The position numbers were made by a program, and so were the translations under genes. From Trichopria drosophilae (lineage: Eukaryota > Arthropoda > Insecta > Hymenoptera > Diapriidae), in assembly GCA_030407085.1 (NCBI GenBank), contig CM059583.1:24836001-24900000 (forward strand): DNA of 64,000 bases, written 5' to 3'. This document shows positions 28,401 through 36,032 of the stretch, in pieces (the first letter of the stretch is position 1; the number at the start of each line of letters is the position of its first letter). The notes under the pieces were generated by a model. It was not told where the DNA came from and did no database searches. It saw only the letters and a program-made list of their open reading frames with translations.

Positions 28401-31400
28401 GTAAGTGAGAAAATTACTAGTTTAAAATCTAGTAACTCAATTGGCAGTCGTCAAACATCTGTAACGGATATAAGAAAGACACTTTCGACGATTGATAATT
28501 GAAAAAACATTTTTTTTCTACAAATAATTTTATACAGTAAAAAAAATTTGTGAATTTGAATGATTTATATTTGATATATTTTAATAAGTCCTGAACTCCG
28601 TTGCAGCTTTTGAGGAAACATATGTAGTTAAGAATGTAGTACGTGAATTTAAATTTAGAAATATAACTAAATTTTTTGTTGTTACAATTTAAGTACATAT
28701 TTGCAAATTTCAATAGTAAAATTAACTATATGAGCACAAAGTAAGTAATAAATCAAAAAAGTAGTACTCATATTGTCAACATGAATACAAAGGTTTAATT
28801 TGTTAGGTAGATTTTACTGGAGGTATGTTAACTTTTAAACTACGAAGAAAACTAACTCAGTTTTTAAGAATGTATTTGTTTTATTAATTTTTTGTTGTTT
28901 TAAAATGGCTGAAATATTTAATTCTTTCCTGGTCAAAAAATAAACCAAACGCGGTCAATCATTACAATATAACTATTTTGAAAATTGTAACGTGTTTATG
29001 ACAAAAAGTTCGAAATATAAACGTTCATCATATTAAGCAGGACATGAGGGTTGAACAAATAACAGCATAAAAGTTAATCAGTCTATTAATGGATCATAGA
29101 TATTTTTATATAATCGTACCAAAAAAGCAATTGTTTATATCCGTCTGCAAAGGAAAGATAAAAAATGAAAGAAAAATATTTTAGTTGTATTATTTTTGCT
29201 TGTGATCATTTAAGATAATAATGAAGGTAAGCACATTGACTACTGACAACTGATGGACAACTATAATGTATTTTACAGTAAAATATCAAAAATCCAAATA
29301 GAATAAACCAAACATCCGTAAAAAAAAGTTGAAAATATAAACACTTAATTTACAAATATGATAATGACTTGCTAAGAGTTTGTGCTAATGTAATATTTTG
29401 TATATTCTGCATGTCACGATAACGTATCACCTCACACAATCTCCTCTAAATTTTATTACAAAAAATGATAAATTACCTTGCTTTCTAATAAATCAAAAGA
29501 ATATGAATGTGGGTGTTCTAAATTACATTGGAAATGTTTAGCGAACAAATGATGAATATCTCTTTATCAATATGCACCTATTAATATTTATTACATTTAC
29601 GTTATGATTTAATACAGAAACAAAAACAGAGTATTGGAATTACTTAATAGTGACGTACCCAAACATGATAAAGTATAAAGCATTTTTTGCTTCGCCATGA
29701 CATAACATTGATGTATATTCTTTTTTCGCGAGTTTTTAGGACGTTTCTAAAACGAAGCAATTTTAGCCCGCGCAATTCTACGAAATTCTATTTATATTGT
29801 TGATTCTCTTGCATGATTAACAATACGTTCAAATGTATTGTTAGATTTTTATTACTAAAAAATCTTTTCGCATGATTGGATAAAGAAATTCGTTGCAGGT
29901 GTCCTGACATCGAGTAATTCATGTCACGTCTTATTCAGGAATTCGTCAAATTGATGATCAAGGATTAATTTTTTATGTCAGTTTTTACTGGCCTGTTAAT
30001 ATCTTCTGTTGCTATCAATCAAAAAAAGCTTCTTATTATGCTACTAATGATCAATCCTTTTTTCATTCTTGTAATCCTTAATATATTTGAACATTAAAAA
30101 GTTTATGATATGAGGTCATTTAGTAAAATTAAAAGTTAATACATACTCTCTAAATTTCTTGGAGTGAAGTTTTAATACAAATCTGAAGTGTGGAAGGTGC
30201 TCACTCCAAAAATAGTGAAAGATCACTTTAAAAGAGTGAAGTCACTCCCAATGAAAGAGTGATGAAATTCACTCCAAATATTTAATGGAAAATTCACTCT
30301 GTGTGGAGCTAAGGTTCACTTTAAAAAGAGTAAGATTTAGTCATTACTGAAGTGCTATATTATTCAATCCCTCCTAGTAAATGCTGCAGTAATAACAGCA
30401 GTTGTCATAAATATTAAGTAAACGGTTTCATGTTGACCTAAACTTTATACAAATTTTGAAAATTGACTCGTCATTGTTACTGTTGATGGTTTAACTATAG
30501 CTAATATTTCGCTCTGTCTCTGGAGTGAAAAAATTCACTCTACAGAAAGAGTGGAATGCACTCCGTACAAAGTTTACCATTCACGTTTGCTTGGAGTGAA
30601 TTCTCACTCTTTAGCAGTGAACTTTTACTCCAAGGAATTTGGAGAGTAAATATTAACGAAATCTTAATATTCAATAAAAATATAATTTTGACATTGAATT
30701 AACTGTTAATATCAAAAACGTGATAGAAAATTACAATACTCATTTTCAAGACCTGTCAGGATGATGTTAAAGACCAAATAAACATTCTTCGAACATCAAA
30801 CCTTATAGTACGTATTGTACTTTTGTTCTACTATATTGCATGACGGTATGCTTATACATTGAAACTAGACACCAAGAAAGAAATATTTAGTTGCATTGTA
30901 TGGACCGTAATTTATCTACCTTTAAACCATTATAAATAGAAAATCATGATGGGATACAAACCCCATTTCTATTAATTTCTGTTTTGATTTCAGAAACTCG
31001 TCTATACGCAATTAGAAACAATTAGCAATATGTTAGAAAATTGCCATTTTTGTAACGAAAATACATCAGTATACTTTATCAAAAGAATATAATTGAAATT
31101 AGGTGAATTTTCAGTACTCTAGAGTGGTTTAACCTTTATTGACCCAATTTGTCCGTTTTTGTCCGTCAATTTTAAGCACGGACAACTTTGTTATTTATGT
31201 TTCAAAAAATCTGAACATTTATAGGCGGGTATTTTTAAGTGGGCTCTTTCAGAAAATGGCACGAAAATTGTGAAAAAACCACCCTTCCTACCCTATTCTT
31301 CAATTTAAAAAAAAAAAACATAATTATGTAAGGTAATTTTTTGTTTAAATCGTATTTTCGATGCGAAAGAGGTCATGGCAATACCTGAAATCACAAAAAC

Positions 31401-33038
31401 TCCAGCTCAAAATATCAAAATAATAAAGTTATACCCACAAAAATTGTGTGGGGCTGTGGGACCATATCTAAAGTAACACTTTTGCAAAAAACGGTATTTT
31501 ACGGATTTTTGTGAAAAAAATTGTGTCGGTTTTCAAAAACATATCACAGATAGTAGAAAATATCTTTTATTTTGTTATCCAATGTTTTTTCTACCATTTT
31601 TCGTAACCATGCCATAAAATAAGGGGTAAAATCAGTAGTTTTTAAAAAATACTATTTTCGATACAAAATATTGCAAATAAATGAAATTCTATAAAACAAC
31701 AAGAGCAGCTTTTATACTCTCACATACTAAAGACAATGCTTAGGATAAAGTTTTAAAATAATGTCTACCCATTATTGATAGTTTTATAGGATCAAGACCC
31801 AAGTCACACGACATTCATCATATTTTTCATTCATTTTAGTTGTGGTCGCATAACCCCTCTATGATGAAAAATGAATTGTTATGTATAAAACTTTATTATC
31901 TTGACATTTTGAGCCGGAGTTTTCGCGGTGTCACTTATCGCTAAAACCTCTTTCGCATCGAAAATACGATTTAAAAAAAAATTACCTTAAAAATCAGTTT
32001 TTTTAATTGATAAATAGGGTCGGAAAGGGTGATTTTTTCAAAATTTTCGTGCCAGATTATGAAAGAGCACACTTGAAAATACCCGCCTTCAAATATTAGA
32101 TTTTTTAAAGCATAAATAACAAAGTTGTACGTGCTTAAAATTGACAAACAAAAACGGACACAATGGGTCAATAAGGGTTAACCGCGTAATCTATTTCAAA
32201 TCTTCATCAAAGTACTCACTAATCGCATATTAATTTGAATAAAGATATGAATTGTACTTTTTTGTTACACCGTGGGCAAAATGCTATTTTTCACACTTTT
32301 TACATTTTTCTGTCGCATCTTACCCACACTTGTAACAAAAAATACAATTCGGCACATGTGCACAAATTTTTTTGGACGAACGCGCTTGCAGTTCTCGACT
32401 TCGGTTCATGCCACAACCCTCATGAGGGTGCACATTCCTTCGAAAACATTTTTTCCCACTTGTCTCGAAAACTACTGTTATTGTATGATGCAGTCCTTAA
32501 TTCAACTTTTGTATTAATTTTACGGGTTTACATGACACCTGGTCCAATACACAATAAGAAAGATACATTTTTAACGTGACATACTATTTCAAAACATACA
32601 AACCTGACTAATGACTAATACATATGTTATTTAACTCTATCAAACTATATATTGATGACTGGTACGAAGAATCAAGCATTTCGAAAGTTTTGCGACGAAG
32701 AACCGTACATATCAGGATTTCAGGCGAAGAACCGGACATTTCAGAATTTGCTACGAAGAATCGGACCTTTGATACTTTTGCGCAAAGAACCGGACATTTC
32801 AGGACTTTCTATAGCGATTTATTATATCTTAGCAACATTTGAAATGTCCGGTTCTTCGTCCCGAAATCGAGTTGTTCGGTTTTTCGCCTTACGTTTAAGA
32901 TGTCTGGGTCTTCGTGCCAGCCATCGATATATAGTTTTTAACAATACAAATCTGATGTTACAATATTTTCGTAAAAGATGTGTAATAGAACTTACCGATG
33001 ACAAGAGCTGCGGTGAAGGAAACGAATTTCGACCTCAT
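4257..33038 (-). CDS. Predicted small secreted peptide, two coding exons split by a 28.6 kb intron
   Basis: The coding sequence joins 33038-32996 (43 nt) to 4423-4257 (167 nt), totalling 210 nt: 69 residues plus stop. Exon 1 ends after 14 codons plus one base; exon 2 supplies the other two bases, so the frame is kept and the junction codon is Val. Residues 1-20 form a typical signal peptide: basic start MRSK, hydrophobic core up to LVIVAS, and likely cleavage after SCTA. The mature part (about 49 residues) starts QIYTG, has an Ala-rich stretch, a hydrophobic and Thr-rich middle (VYGFLDFTTTIGNTVMVF), and ends SAAPG. It has no cysteine, so it is not a disulfide-stabilised peptide. I do not recognise the family. 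Seen: splice signals, frame and signal peptide. Inferred: that these two exons belong together with none between. The weak point is the very long intron; an intervening exon with a length divisible by three would not break the frame. Confidence 0.68.
5521..5987. mobile_element. MITE with about 50-bp inverted ends
   Basis: 5521-5567 and 5938-5987 are inverted copies. The shared core is AAATTAACACCTAAAAA, with CARGTTAT further out. Similarity fades outward into A/T runs, so the true ends may extend to about 5498 and 6005. No coding capacity. Confidence 0.6.
6370..6525. mobile_element. Short hairpin MITE
   Basis: 6370-6402 and 6498-6525 pair as inverted repeats: CTAAT, then GATTCGATAAAAATTGAGCC on the left and GATTCGATTAAAATTGAGCC on the right when reverse-complemented. 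Total 156 bp. Confidence 0.55.
6526..8110. other. No gene seen; dispersed-repeat fragments
   Basis: Two segments (6890-7090 and 7985-8110) share TAACTATTT and ACATAACCTCAAA phrases with each other, and on the opposite strand with 35230-35370. They look like one low-copy MITE family. The rest is featureless AT-rich DNA. Confidence 0.35.
8116..8363. mobile_element. pogo/Tigger-like MITE with TA target duplication
   Basis: Flanked by TA (8114-8115 and 8364-8365). Left end CAGTAGACCCTCCCATGCTG; right end reverse-complemented CTATAGTAGACCCTCTCATA. This CAGTAGACCCTC style is typical of pogo/Tigger termini. At 248 bp and clearly richer in G+C than its flanks, it is a non-autonomous derivative with no transposase. 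Confidence 0.7.
9375..9491. mobile_element. Solo pogo-like element end
   Basis: A G+C-rich segment ends CCGGGTCTCTACTG followed by TA. Reverse-complemented, this is a CAGTAGAGACCCGG terminus of the pogo/Tigger type. No partner end was found nearby, so it is a truncated copy. Confidence 0.45.
9500..12170. other. No gene seen
   Basis: AT-rich intronic DNA. A 14-bp inverted pair ATTTTGTAATGTTT / AAACATTACAAAAT sits near 9581 and 9640. Nothing else could be supported. Confidence 0.4.
12529..13226. mobile_element. Foldback-type element with 145-bp inverted arms
   Basis: 12529-12677 and 13082-13226 are inverted copies. They share GGATWYTATGTAAAAATMAGC, an acid/AT-rich middle and AATCACTTTGAAAAAC. 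The 400-bp spacer is AT-rich. The open frames on either arm are mirror products of the repeat, not genes. Confidence 0.6.
13230..15420. other. No gene seen; repeated ATTAGTAGAAT phrases
   Basis: AT-rich. From about 14250 onward, phrases such as TTAGTAGAATCTAC and AATTAGTAGAAT recur, also at 17170 and 18670. This suggests an old repeat into which the LINE inserted. Confidence 0.35.
15430..17007 (+). CDS. LINE reverse transcriptase (N-terminally truncated ORF2, 525 aa)
   Basis: Encodes the RNA-dependent DNA polymerase of a LINE, used for target-primed reverse transcription in the nucleus. Visible motifs in order: GSDGIPS (35-41); PIFKNGDK and NYRPVAVIS in the finger region (79-99); HGFRRGKST (126-134); motif A YLDFSKAFD (159-167); motif B SGVPQGSHLGP (216-226); motif C FADD (248-251). 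Then come the thumb-like C-terminal region with CLKLNVEKCK (282-291) and a C-terminal domain ending FRYYE. The three catalytic aspartates are present. No frameshift or stop interrupts 525 codons, so the insertion is probably young. The endonuclease domain is absent, so this copy cannot move by itself. An in-frame stop lies just upstream of the ATG at 15430; the native start is lost with the truncated 5' part. The 76-codon minus-strand frame within it is a shadow. Confidence 0.92.
   Translation: MLRLTVSRHSIDKFIISDSEIKNAVGNTKSSFTQGSDGIPSILIKNCLTSLLNPLCYLFNASLNDGVFPSKWKEIFITPIFKNGDKNNVENYRPVAVISCIPKLFDSIVANRLYEVLSSSIIENQHGFRRGKSTVTNLVLFSDFVSNVLAVNSQVDTIYLDFSKAFDGINHNILLSKLNHIGFPGSFMRWIQSYLWNRSQCVKIKNGISPSITVPSGVPQGSHLGPILFTFYINDINKFIRFSKFLIFADDIKLFSQILSPMDASKLQKDLNSIREWTERNCLKLNVEKCKCLSFGRGSQKFEFEYKLNDKQLTRVTKHIDLGVVVREDFSFTDHLAYCRTKALRMLGFIRRTTSDFKDPHTISYLIRSLVLPHLTYASPIWSPYTQLDINMLEGVLRKSLRFLTFKSGHPISHLDHSYNAIATQFKFPTIKSLHSYHDVLIVYRILTSLSDTNLSTLFPHRTNPYSIRNPRTISESTRKSDYLFFSPVPRLKRAWNALNNNVREVSSYVRFKILSADNLFRYYE
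17130..17143 (+). other. GNRA-loop hairpin in LINE 3' end
   Basis: A perfect five-base-pair stem GGGCA/TGCCC closes a GAAA tetraloop, six bases before the AAAT-repeat tail. In several LINE groups a 3' stem-loop is what the reverse transcriptase recognises; that role is inferred here. Confidence 0.5.
17172..18842. other. No gene seen
   Basis: AT-rich intronic DNA with a further AATTAGTAGAATG phrase near 18670. The 78-codon minus-strand frame at 17625-17389 has no support. Confidence 0.4.
18843..19638. mobile_element. Putative element with CCACTCATGG motif ends
   Basis: Left end GTTA...TTCATGAGTGGACCAC; right end reverse-complemented GTTAGGGG...CCATGGGCGGCC...CATGAGTGGCCCAC. GTCCACTCATGG-type phrases recur in both orientations inside (19189-19230). 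A CGAGTA simple repeat lies at 19445-19463. End positions are approximate. Confidence 0.4.
19855..20245. other. G+C-richer intronic island, possible enhancer
   Basis: CpG-rich block with several CGATC/GATCG and TAAT motifs and a CACGTG box near 20103. A 60-codon frame (20061-20243) shows no domain. Its contrast with the surrounding intron suggests selection or a different origin. Function unproven. Confidence 0.3.
20246..22330. other. No gene seen
   Basis: AT-rich DNA with overlapping short frames on both strands near 20740-21110, none with splice signals or a recognisable domain. Around 21960-22170 there are phrases of the dispersed family also seen near 44 and 55 kb. Confidence 0.35.
22336..22510. 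repeat. Dispersed about 170-bp repeat, copy 1
   Basis: Aligns by eye with 52785-52960. Shared phrases include GTGACTGGAACGCTG, CATTTTAT and, with gaps, TAGATGGCGCTGYCRTC. It is diverged, roughly two thirds identical. It could be a SINE body or part of a larger element. Confidence 0.5.
22785..23580. promoter_or_regulatory. CpG-rich island with three CACGTG E-boxes
   Basis: Three perfect CACGTG boxes lie at 23129-23134, 23169-23174 and 23185-23190. Just upstream, ACGCGTGA (23082-23089) and TCACGCGT (23097-23104) form a perfect stem around a seven-base loop. TATTTATA occurs at 23264-23271. Open frames on both strands (for example 109 codons, 23583-23254 minus) have no known domain. E-box clusters bind bHLH factors; that this one is active is inference. 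Confidence 0.35.
24374..24385 (+). repeat. Homopolymer G12
   Basis: Twelve consecutive G, followed by TTGGGAGG, in a G+C-richer segment (24370-24490). A likely sequencing or assembly weak point. Confidence 0.7.
24597..26200. mobile_element. 1.6 kb element with very long inverted arms
   Basis: The ends are inverted copies starting GAAGGGCCGGATTGAATAAC and running, at high identity, through GCGCTCGGGTCAAGCTGACG and CAGTACGTACAGAGATTTCG. The arms cover about 24597-25322 and 25632-26200. The left arm contains about 150 bp (24867-25010) that is absent from the right arm, between GCGTCAGCGCG and GAAAGTCATTTTTTCACC. The central 300 bp is unique. No transposase. The open frame 26109-26363 begins in the arm and is a by-product. 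Confidence 0.8.
26577..27330. mobile_element. Degenerate inverted-repeat element
   Basis: GATTCAATATGGCGGACCAA at 26579 is matched by an inverted GTATTCAATATGGCAGACCAA ending near 27328. Inner similarity is patchy. It belongs to the same ATATTGGATCCGCC-type dispersed family as sequences near 3.7, 44 and 55 kb. Confidence 0.4.
27505..27600 (+). repeat. tRNA-derived SINE-like fragment
   Basis: CAATCGAAAGGTCCCGGCTTCGAGTCCC resembles the T-arm region of a tRNA with its B box. Nearly the same string occurs at 62137-62170, and on the minus strand near 50155-50125. The A-box half is not clear here. Confidence 0.4.
27976..28104 (+). other. Short acidic open frame (42 codons), unclear
   Basis: An ATG-to-TAA frame rich in Asp, Glu and Asn (for example NDENDVDNVDDENLAA at its end). 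The composition is unusual for random AT-rich DNA, but GATGAT repeats alone could create it. No splice sites, Kozak support or domain. Confidence 0.2.
28105..30140. other. No gene seen
   Basis: AT-rich intronic DNA without supported repeats or exons. Confidence 0.4.
30145..30647. mobile_element. MITE with GAGTG-rich ends (copy 1)
   Basis: Left end ACTCTCTAAATTTCTTGGAG and right end reverse-complemented ACTCTCCAAATTCCTTGGAG. A TA dinucleotide at each border suits a TA target. Many CACTCC/GAGTGA boxes are spread in both halves (30200-30310 and 30525-30640). A second copy lies at about 56618-56815. Confidence 0.7.
31133..32177. mobile_element. TTAA-flanked long-TIR element (piggyBac-type MITE)
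   Basis: TTAA at 31129-31132 and 32178-32181 looks like the target duplication. Left end CCTTTATTGACCCAATTTG, right end reverse-complemented CCCTTATTGACCCATTGTG. Inverted similarity continues almost to the centre (for example AGCACGGACAACTTTGTTAT against AGCACGTACAACTTTGTTAT). No transposase is encoded; the assignment to piggyBac rests on TTAA and the CC-starting ends. Confidence 0.75.
32249..32351. repeat. Perfectly placed 36-bp inverted repeat (hairpin)
   Basis: 32249-32284 and 32316-32351 pair with few mismatches, around the shared strings GAATTGTA and TTTTTTGTTACA. Downstream is a 14-bp palindrome ACCCTCATGAGGGT (32416-32429) in a G+C-richer patch. Probably a terminus of, or a whole, small element. 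The 114- and 81-codon plus frames here overlap the repeat and are not called. Confidence 0.5.
32642..32937 (+). mobile_element. Foldback element of 29-30 bp GAAGAACCGGACATTTC units (copy 1)
   Basis: Ends are inverted: left AAACTATATATTGATGACTG, right reverse-complemented AAACTATATATCGATGGCTG. Inside, about four direct units of the type CGAAGAACCGGACATTTCAG face inverted units GAAATGTCCGGTTCTTCG across a short AT-rich centre. It ends 58 bp inside the intron from the donor at 32995. The opposing 60- to 137-codon frames come from the repeats. Confidence 0.75.
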
Positions 33039-33084
33039 TGTGTTTATTCCAATATCATCCCCTAGTAGTGCAAAAATTTAGAAT
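32996..33084 (-). CDS. Exon with start codon and signal peptide (5'UTR plus 14 codons)
   Basis: On the minus strand a T-rich tract ending GTTACAG (33092-33085) is a strong 3' splice site. It is followed by 46 nt of leader and an ATG at 33038-33036. The 14 codons read MRSKFVSFTAALVI and are markedly richer in G+C than the flanks. The exon ends with a single G at 32996, directly before GTAAG (32995-32991), a consensus donor. Because the exon opens at an acceptor, at least one untranslated first exon and the promoter lie upstream, at higher coordinates. An overlapping plus-strand frame through here runs across both splice sites and is taken as a shadow. Confidence 0.72.
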
Positions 33085-33089
33085 CTGTA

Positions 33090-34050
33090 ACAAAAAAAAT
33101 GATATCCATATGTTATTTATCAATTTATTGACGGGTCTGAATATTTAATTAATTCTTATTCGCAAACAAATATTTTTGCAAACTTTTTTACGTCTACAAT
33201 CATTTTAAGGGAAGGGGTAAGCCAGAATTTAGGCCCTTGATTTTTAAACTTCACATATTTACAAAAATATTCAGCTGCCTACGCTAATTGACAAAACAAA
33301 CTTGCCAAGGAAATCAAATACGAAATTCAAAGTTAATCACTTGTATCTAAAAATATTTGCTGCAGATTCTCAGTTCTTATTCCTTAGATGTGATTGGTAA
33401 AATTTAGCAGCAGCAATTAACGTTGTTCGTGCATAGATTAGGTTTTATAACTAATCGTAAATTTGAGTTCAACACTGCTCCTTATATTCACATTTTCCTG
33501 TTCCATCGATGATATTTTTCGTTTAAAAAAATTAAGGTTTTGTAAAAATCAATTTTGACATAATTTTTTGTACTCAACATGTAAAAATCAAGACTCATTA
33601 AGTCAAAGTTAATCCATTAGTCGTCACACACATGGAACTAATTTTGATGTATGAGAGACAAAGTCAAGACTTACAAATAACAAACAAAAGATTTTGGAAT
33701 CACCAAATCTTCAAAAGATTCAACAGAAATGATTCTAATATCCAAGAATGTTTTCAGAATGATTCAGCAGTGATCTTATCACCAAGTTGTCTAGATACCG
33801 ATACGGCTAATTTTCAAAATAACAGTGAATGAACATTTTCATACCTGCTAAAATGTCGAGGTTTTAGTATTTTGAAAGTTAGTAATTTCTAAAGGAAGAT
33901 AAAAACTGAAGGACCAGATTAAATGTTAACGATATTAATTGTCAATTTATCAATTTTCCAATCCAAAAATAAAGTCTAGTTTTTCTAGAATTGGCTGAAT
34001 ACTACCAAGATTTATCAATCCAAAGCAAGAACTGCATTGTTCATTTTCTT
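33090..34050. other. No further exon seen upstream of the signal-peptide exon
   Basis: AT-rich DNA upstream (minus-strand sense) of the acceptor at 33085. The untranslated first exon must be here or beyond. The 66-codon plus frame at 33632-33832 is unsupported. Confidence 0.35.
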
Positions 34051-34059
34051 AAGGAATTT

Positions 34060-34640
34060 TTCAGATCCGGCACAACAGCTAAGTTAGTAGAACGATATTC
34101 GACGCATTTGCGACCTGGATAGATCCCCGATATAGATCGGCAACTATATGGCCGTACGGCATCCAACTAATCCGCAAAGAAATTCCGATTGACCGCAAAC
34201 ACGTTTCATTGACTAAGTAAGTGAACCGGTCGACTCGTGTAGAAATCTGCATCTCGTAAATAACGCACTAAGTGAATATTATGCCCAATTATTTAACGCT
34301 AGTTGCAGAAATTTCACGCACAAGTTATATAGACGTCGTCCAATTAAATATAACACTGCTAGTTGCGATTGACGCGTGCCTATTAGGTGAAAAGTAATTT
34401 TGAAAACCTACTTGTAATCGTCACTCGAAGTAAATTAATAAGCAGATTGACCGATAAGCACTTCCATGTAGACTCAGGTATGCATTTTGTCTTTTCCTGA
34501 TGTATATGTAACGCTCGTAAAATCGGAATGAACGTTTATATATGGGCCTTCCGTATTTTGTTCGTTTAATGCAGTTGCACACACGTAAGTCTATCGTTTT
34601 TCGTCTGATTTTGCAATAATCACATTTCAGCGTGCCTTTA
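34060..34640. promoter_or_regulatory. CpG-rich island upstream of the peptide gene
   Basis: It stands out by CpG content about 1 kb upstream of the signal-peptide exon, so it is the nearest candidate for the gene's promoter or first exon. TATATA at 34537-34542 reads as a TATA box on either strand, and ACACGTAAGT (34582-34590) would be a donor on the plus strand. No initiator can be assigned with confidence. Confidence 0.3.
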
Positions 34641-36030
34641 AATCTTAGACGTTCGAAGCGCTTCGATTACTTTCTTTTCCGTAATTAAAAACAATGATTT
34701 ATTCATTTGACGTACGTGAATGATTTGAAAGTATGTGGAATGTGTTTCATATTTTACCACCGTTAATGTATGTTAATGACAAACAGGAAAGATAATTATA
34801 ATGATCGATGGCGAATTCTATCATTGTTGATGTTAAGTACACCCGCGTAGACGGGTTGTTCGTGATAATATCACGTTTCATTATCATTCTTGGTCATATT
34901 TTGTTATAAAAAATGTGAATGTTGCTTTCAACTAGCTGAGTATCAATTATTACGATTCGAAAACAAGTTGTCAGGTGTCTAAGATAGAAATTAAATGGTG
35001 CTTTATCATTATCCTTCGTGTTTTTTAAAGTAGCATTTGTACATGAAAAAGAAACAAATAGGATAAAGGCACTTGAACTTGAGGCGAAAAATTGGTTTAT
35101 CTAAGGTTTTAATTCATTAGTGTACAAAAATGACAGTGATTAAATAGTTTGTGCAACTAGTTCCTTGAGAATAGAAGGGTTTGATGGAAGAATAAAGAAC
35201 TATGAAGCATATAATAATAGTAGAATGAATACCGTAAAAAGTGATTGACTTAATTTTCCATTTAGAATATTGTAAAATATACCATGCAACAATTTTACTA
35301 TTTACTAATGTTTAAAACGGTTATTTAACTGTAAAAAGCTGAGGGTTTGAGGTTATGTCCCCTACTGCTTAACGATCGGGAATTTTTAGAAATACTTTTC
35401 ATTCCATTATGTTGAAATCAATACGAATTGGAAAATGCGTTAAAAAAATACGAGTACACTCTATTTTTAATGACTGTGAAAGTATTTTGAAAAGACGCTG
35501 GCGATAGTAAGACGCTACTAAGGCTACTAAGATATTACACATCGTTACTCAGGCAAGCATCAAAAGTAGTTCATACGAATTGAAAATGAGGTTGGATCGG
35601 CTACGGTTTCACTTTTTCGAAGTACAAGCCTGTACTACGATTGAACATAACCCATTATGTAACATTATTTTTCCTAATTCTAGTGAGAGTTATAAAGAAA
35701 ATGCAAATCGAACATAAACCGTGAAATAAAAATATTATTAGTTAATTGTATATTTAGTTCATATACCTCTTGGTTTTCGAAATTTTTTTTAATAAAAAGA
35801 GTAAACTACTATGGGAGATTTTAGATTTTGTGCGTTTCTGATCATTACCATTTTTTCATCTTTGAAATTTCATAATTCATTATTGGGTTAAAATTAAAAA
35901 AAAAAAAGAAAATTATAATGACTACATATAATATGTACGTTATTTATTGTTTATTTATTTTTAATTGAAGTTTCTTAAGTTATAGATGTTTCTACATATT
36001 TAACAATGACCGGCATTACTTATTAGAGCT
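34641..36030. other. No gene seen; one MITE-like fragment
   Basis: AT-rich. 35230-35370 matches, in reverse, the repeats at 6890-7090 and 7985-8110 through the TGAGGTTATGT phrase. A 15-bp inverted pair CGTGATAATATCACG lies near 34864. Confidence 0.35.
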
Positions 36031-36032
36031 TA

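Larger units (their letters stand above)
4424..32995 (-). other. Inferred 28.6 kb phase-1 intron
   Basis: Donor GTAAG at 32995-32991 and acceptor TTTTCAG at 4430-4424 on the minus strand. The phases of the flanking exons match. The intron is full of inverted-repeat transposons and holds a LINE on the opposite strand. It also has G+C-rich islands at about 19.9-20.2 kb and 22.8-23.6 kb that could be regulatory. I found no further minus-strand exon inside it with both splice sites and a good frame, but short exons would be easy to miss. Confidence 0.6.

Noticed and set aside
32235..33065. Plus-strand frames of 60-137 codons around 32.2-33.1 kb
   Set aside because: They arise from the hairpin, the foldback repeat and the antisense of the signal-peptide exon; none has a domain.
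34530..34590. TATA box followed by a GTAAGT donor on the plus strand as a first exon
   Set aside because: TATA-to-initiator spacing is poor and no downstream plus-strand exon was found. Kept only as a feature of the island.
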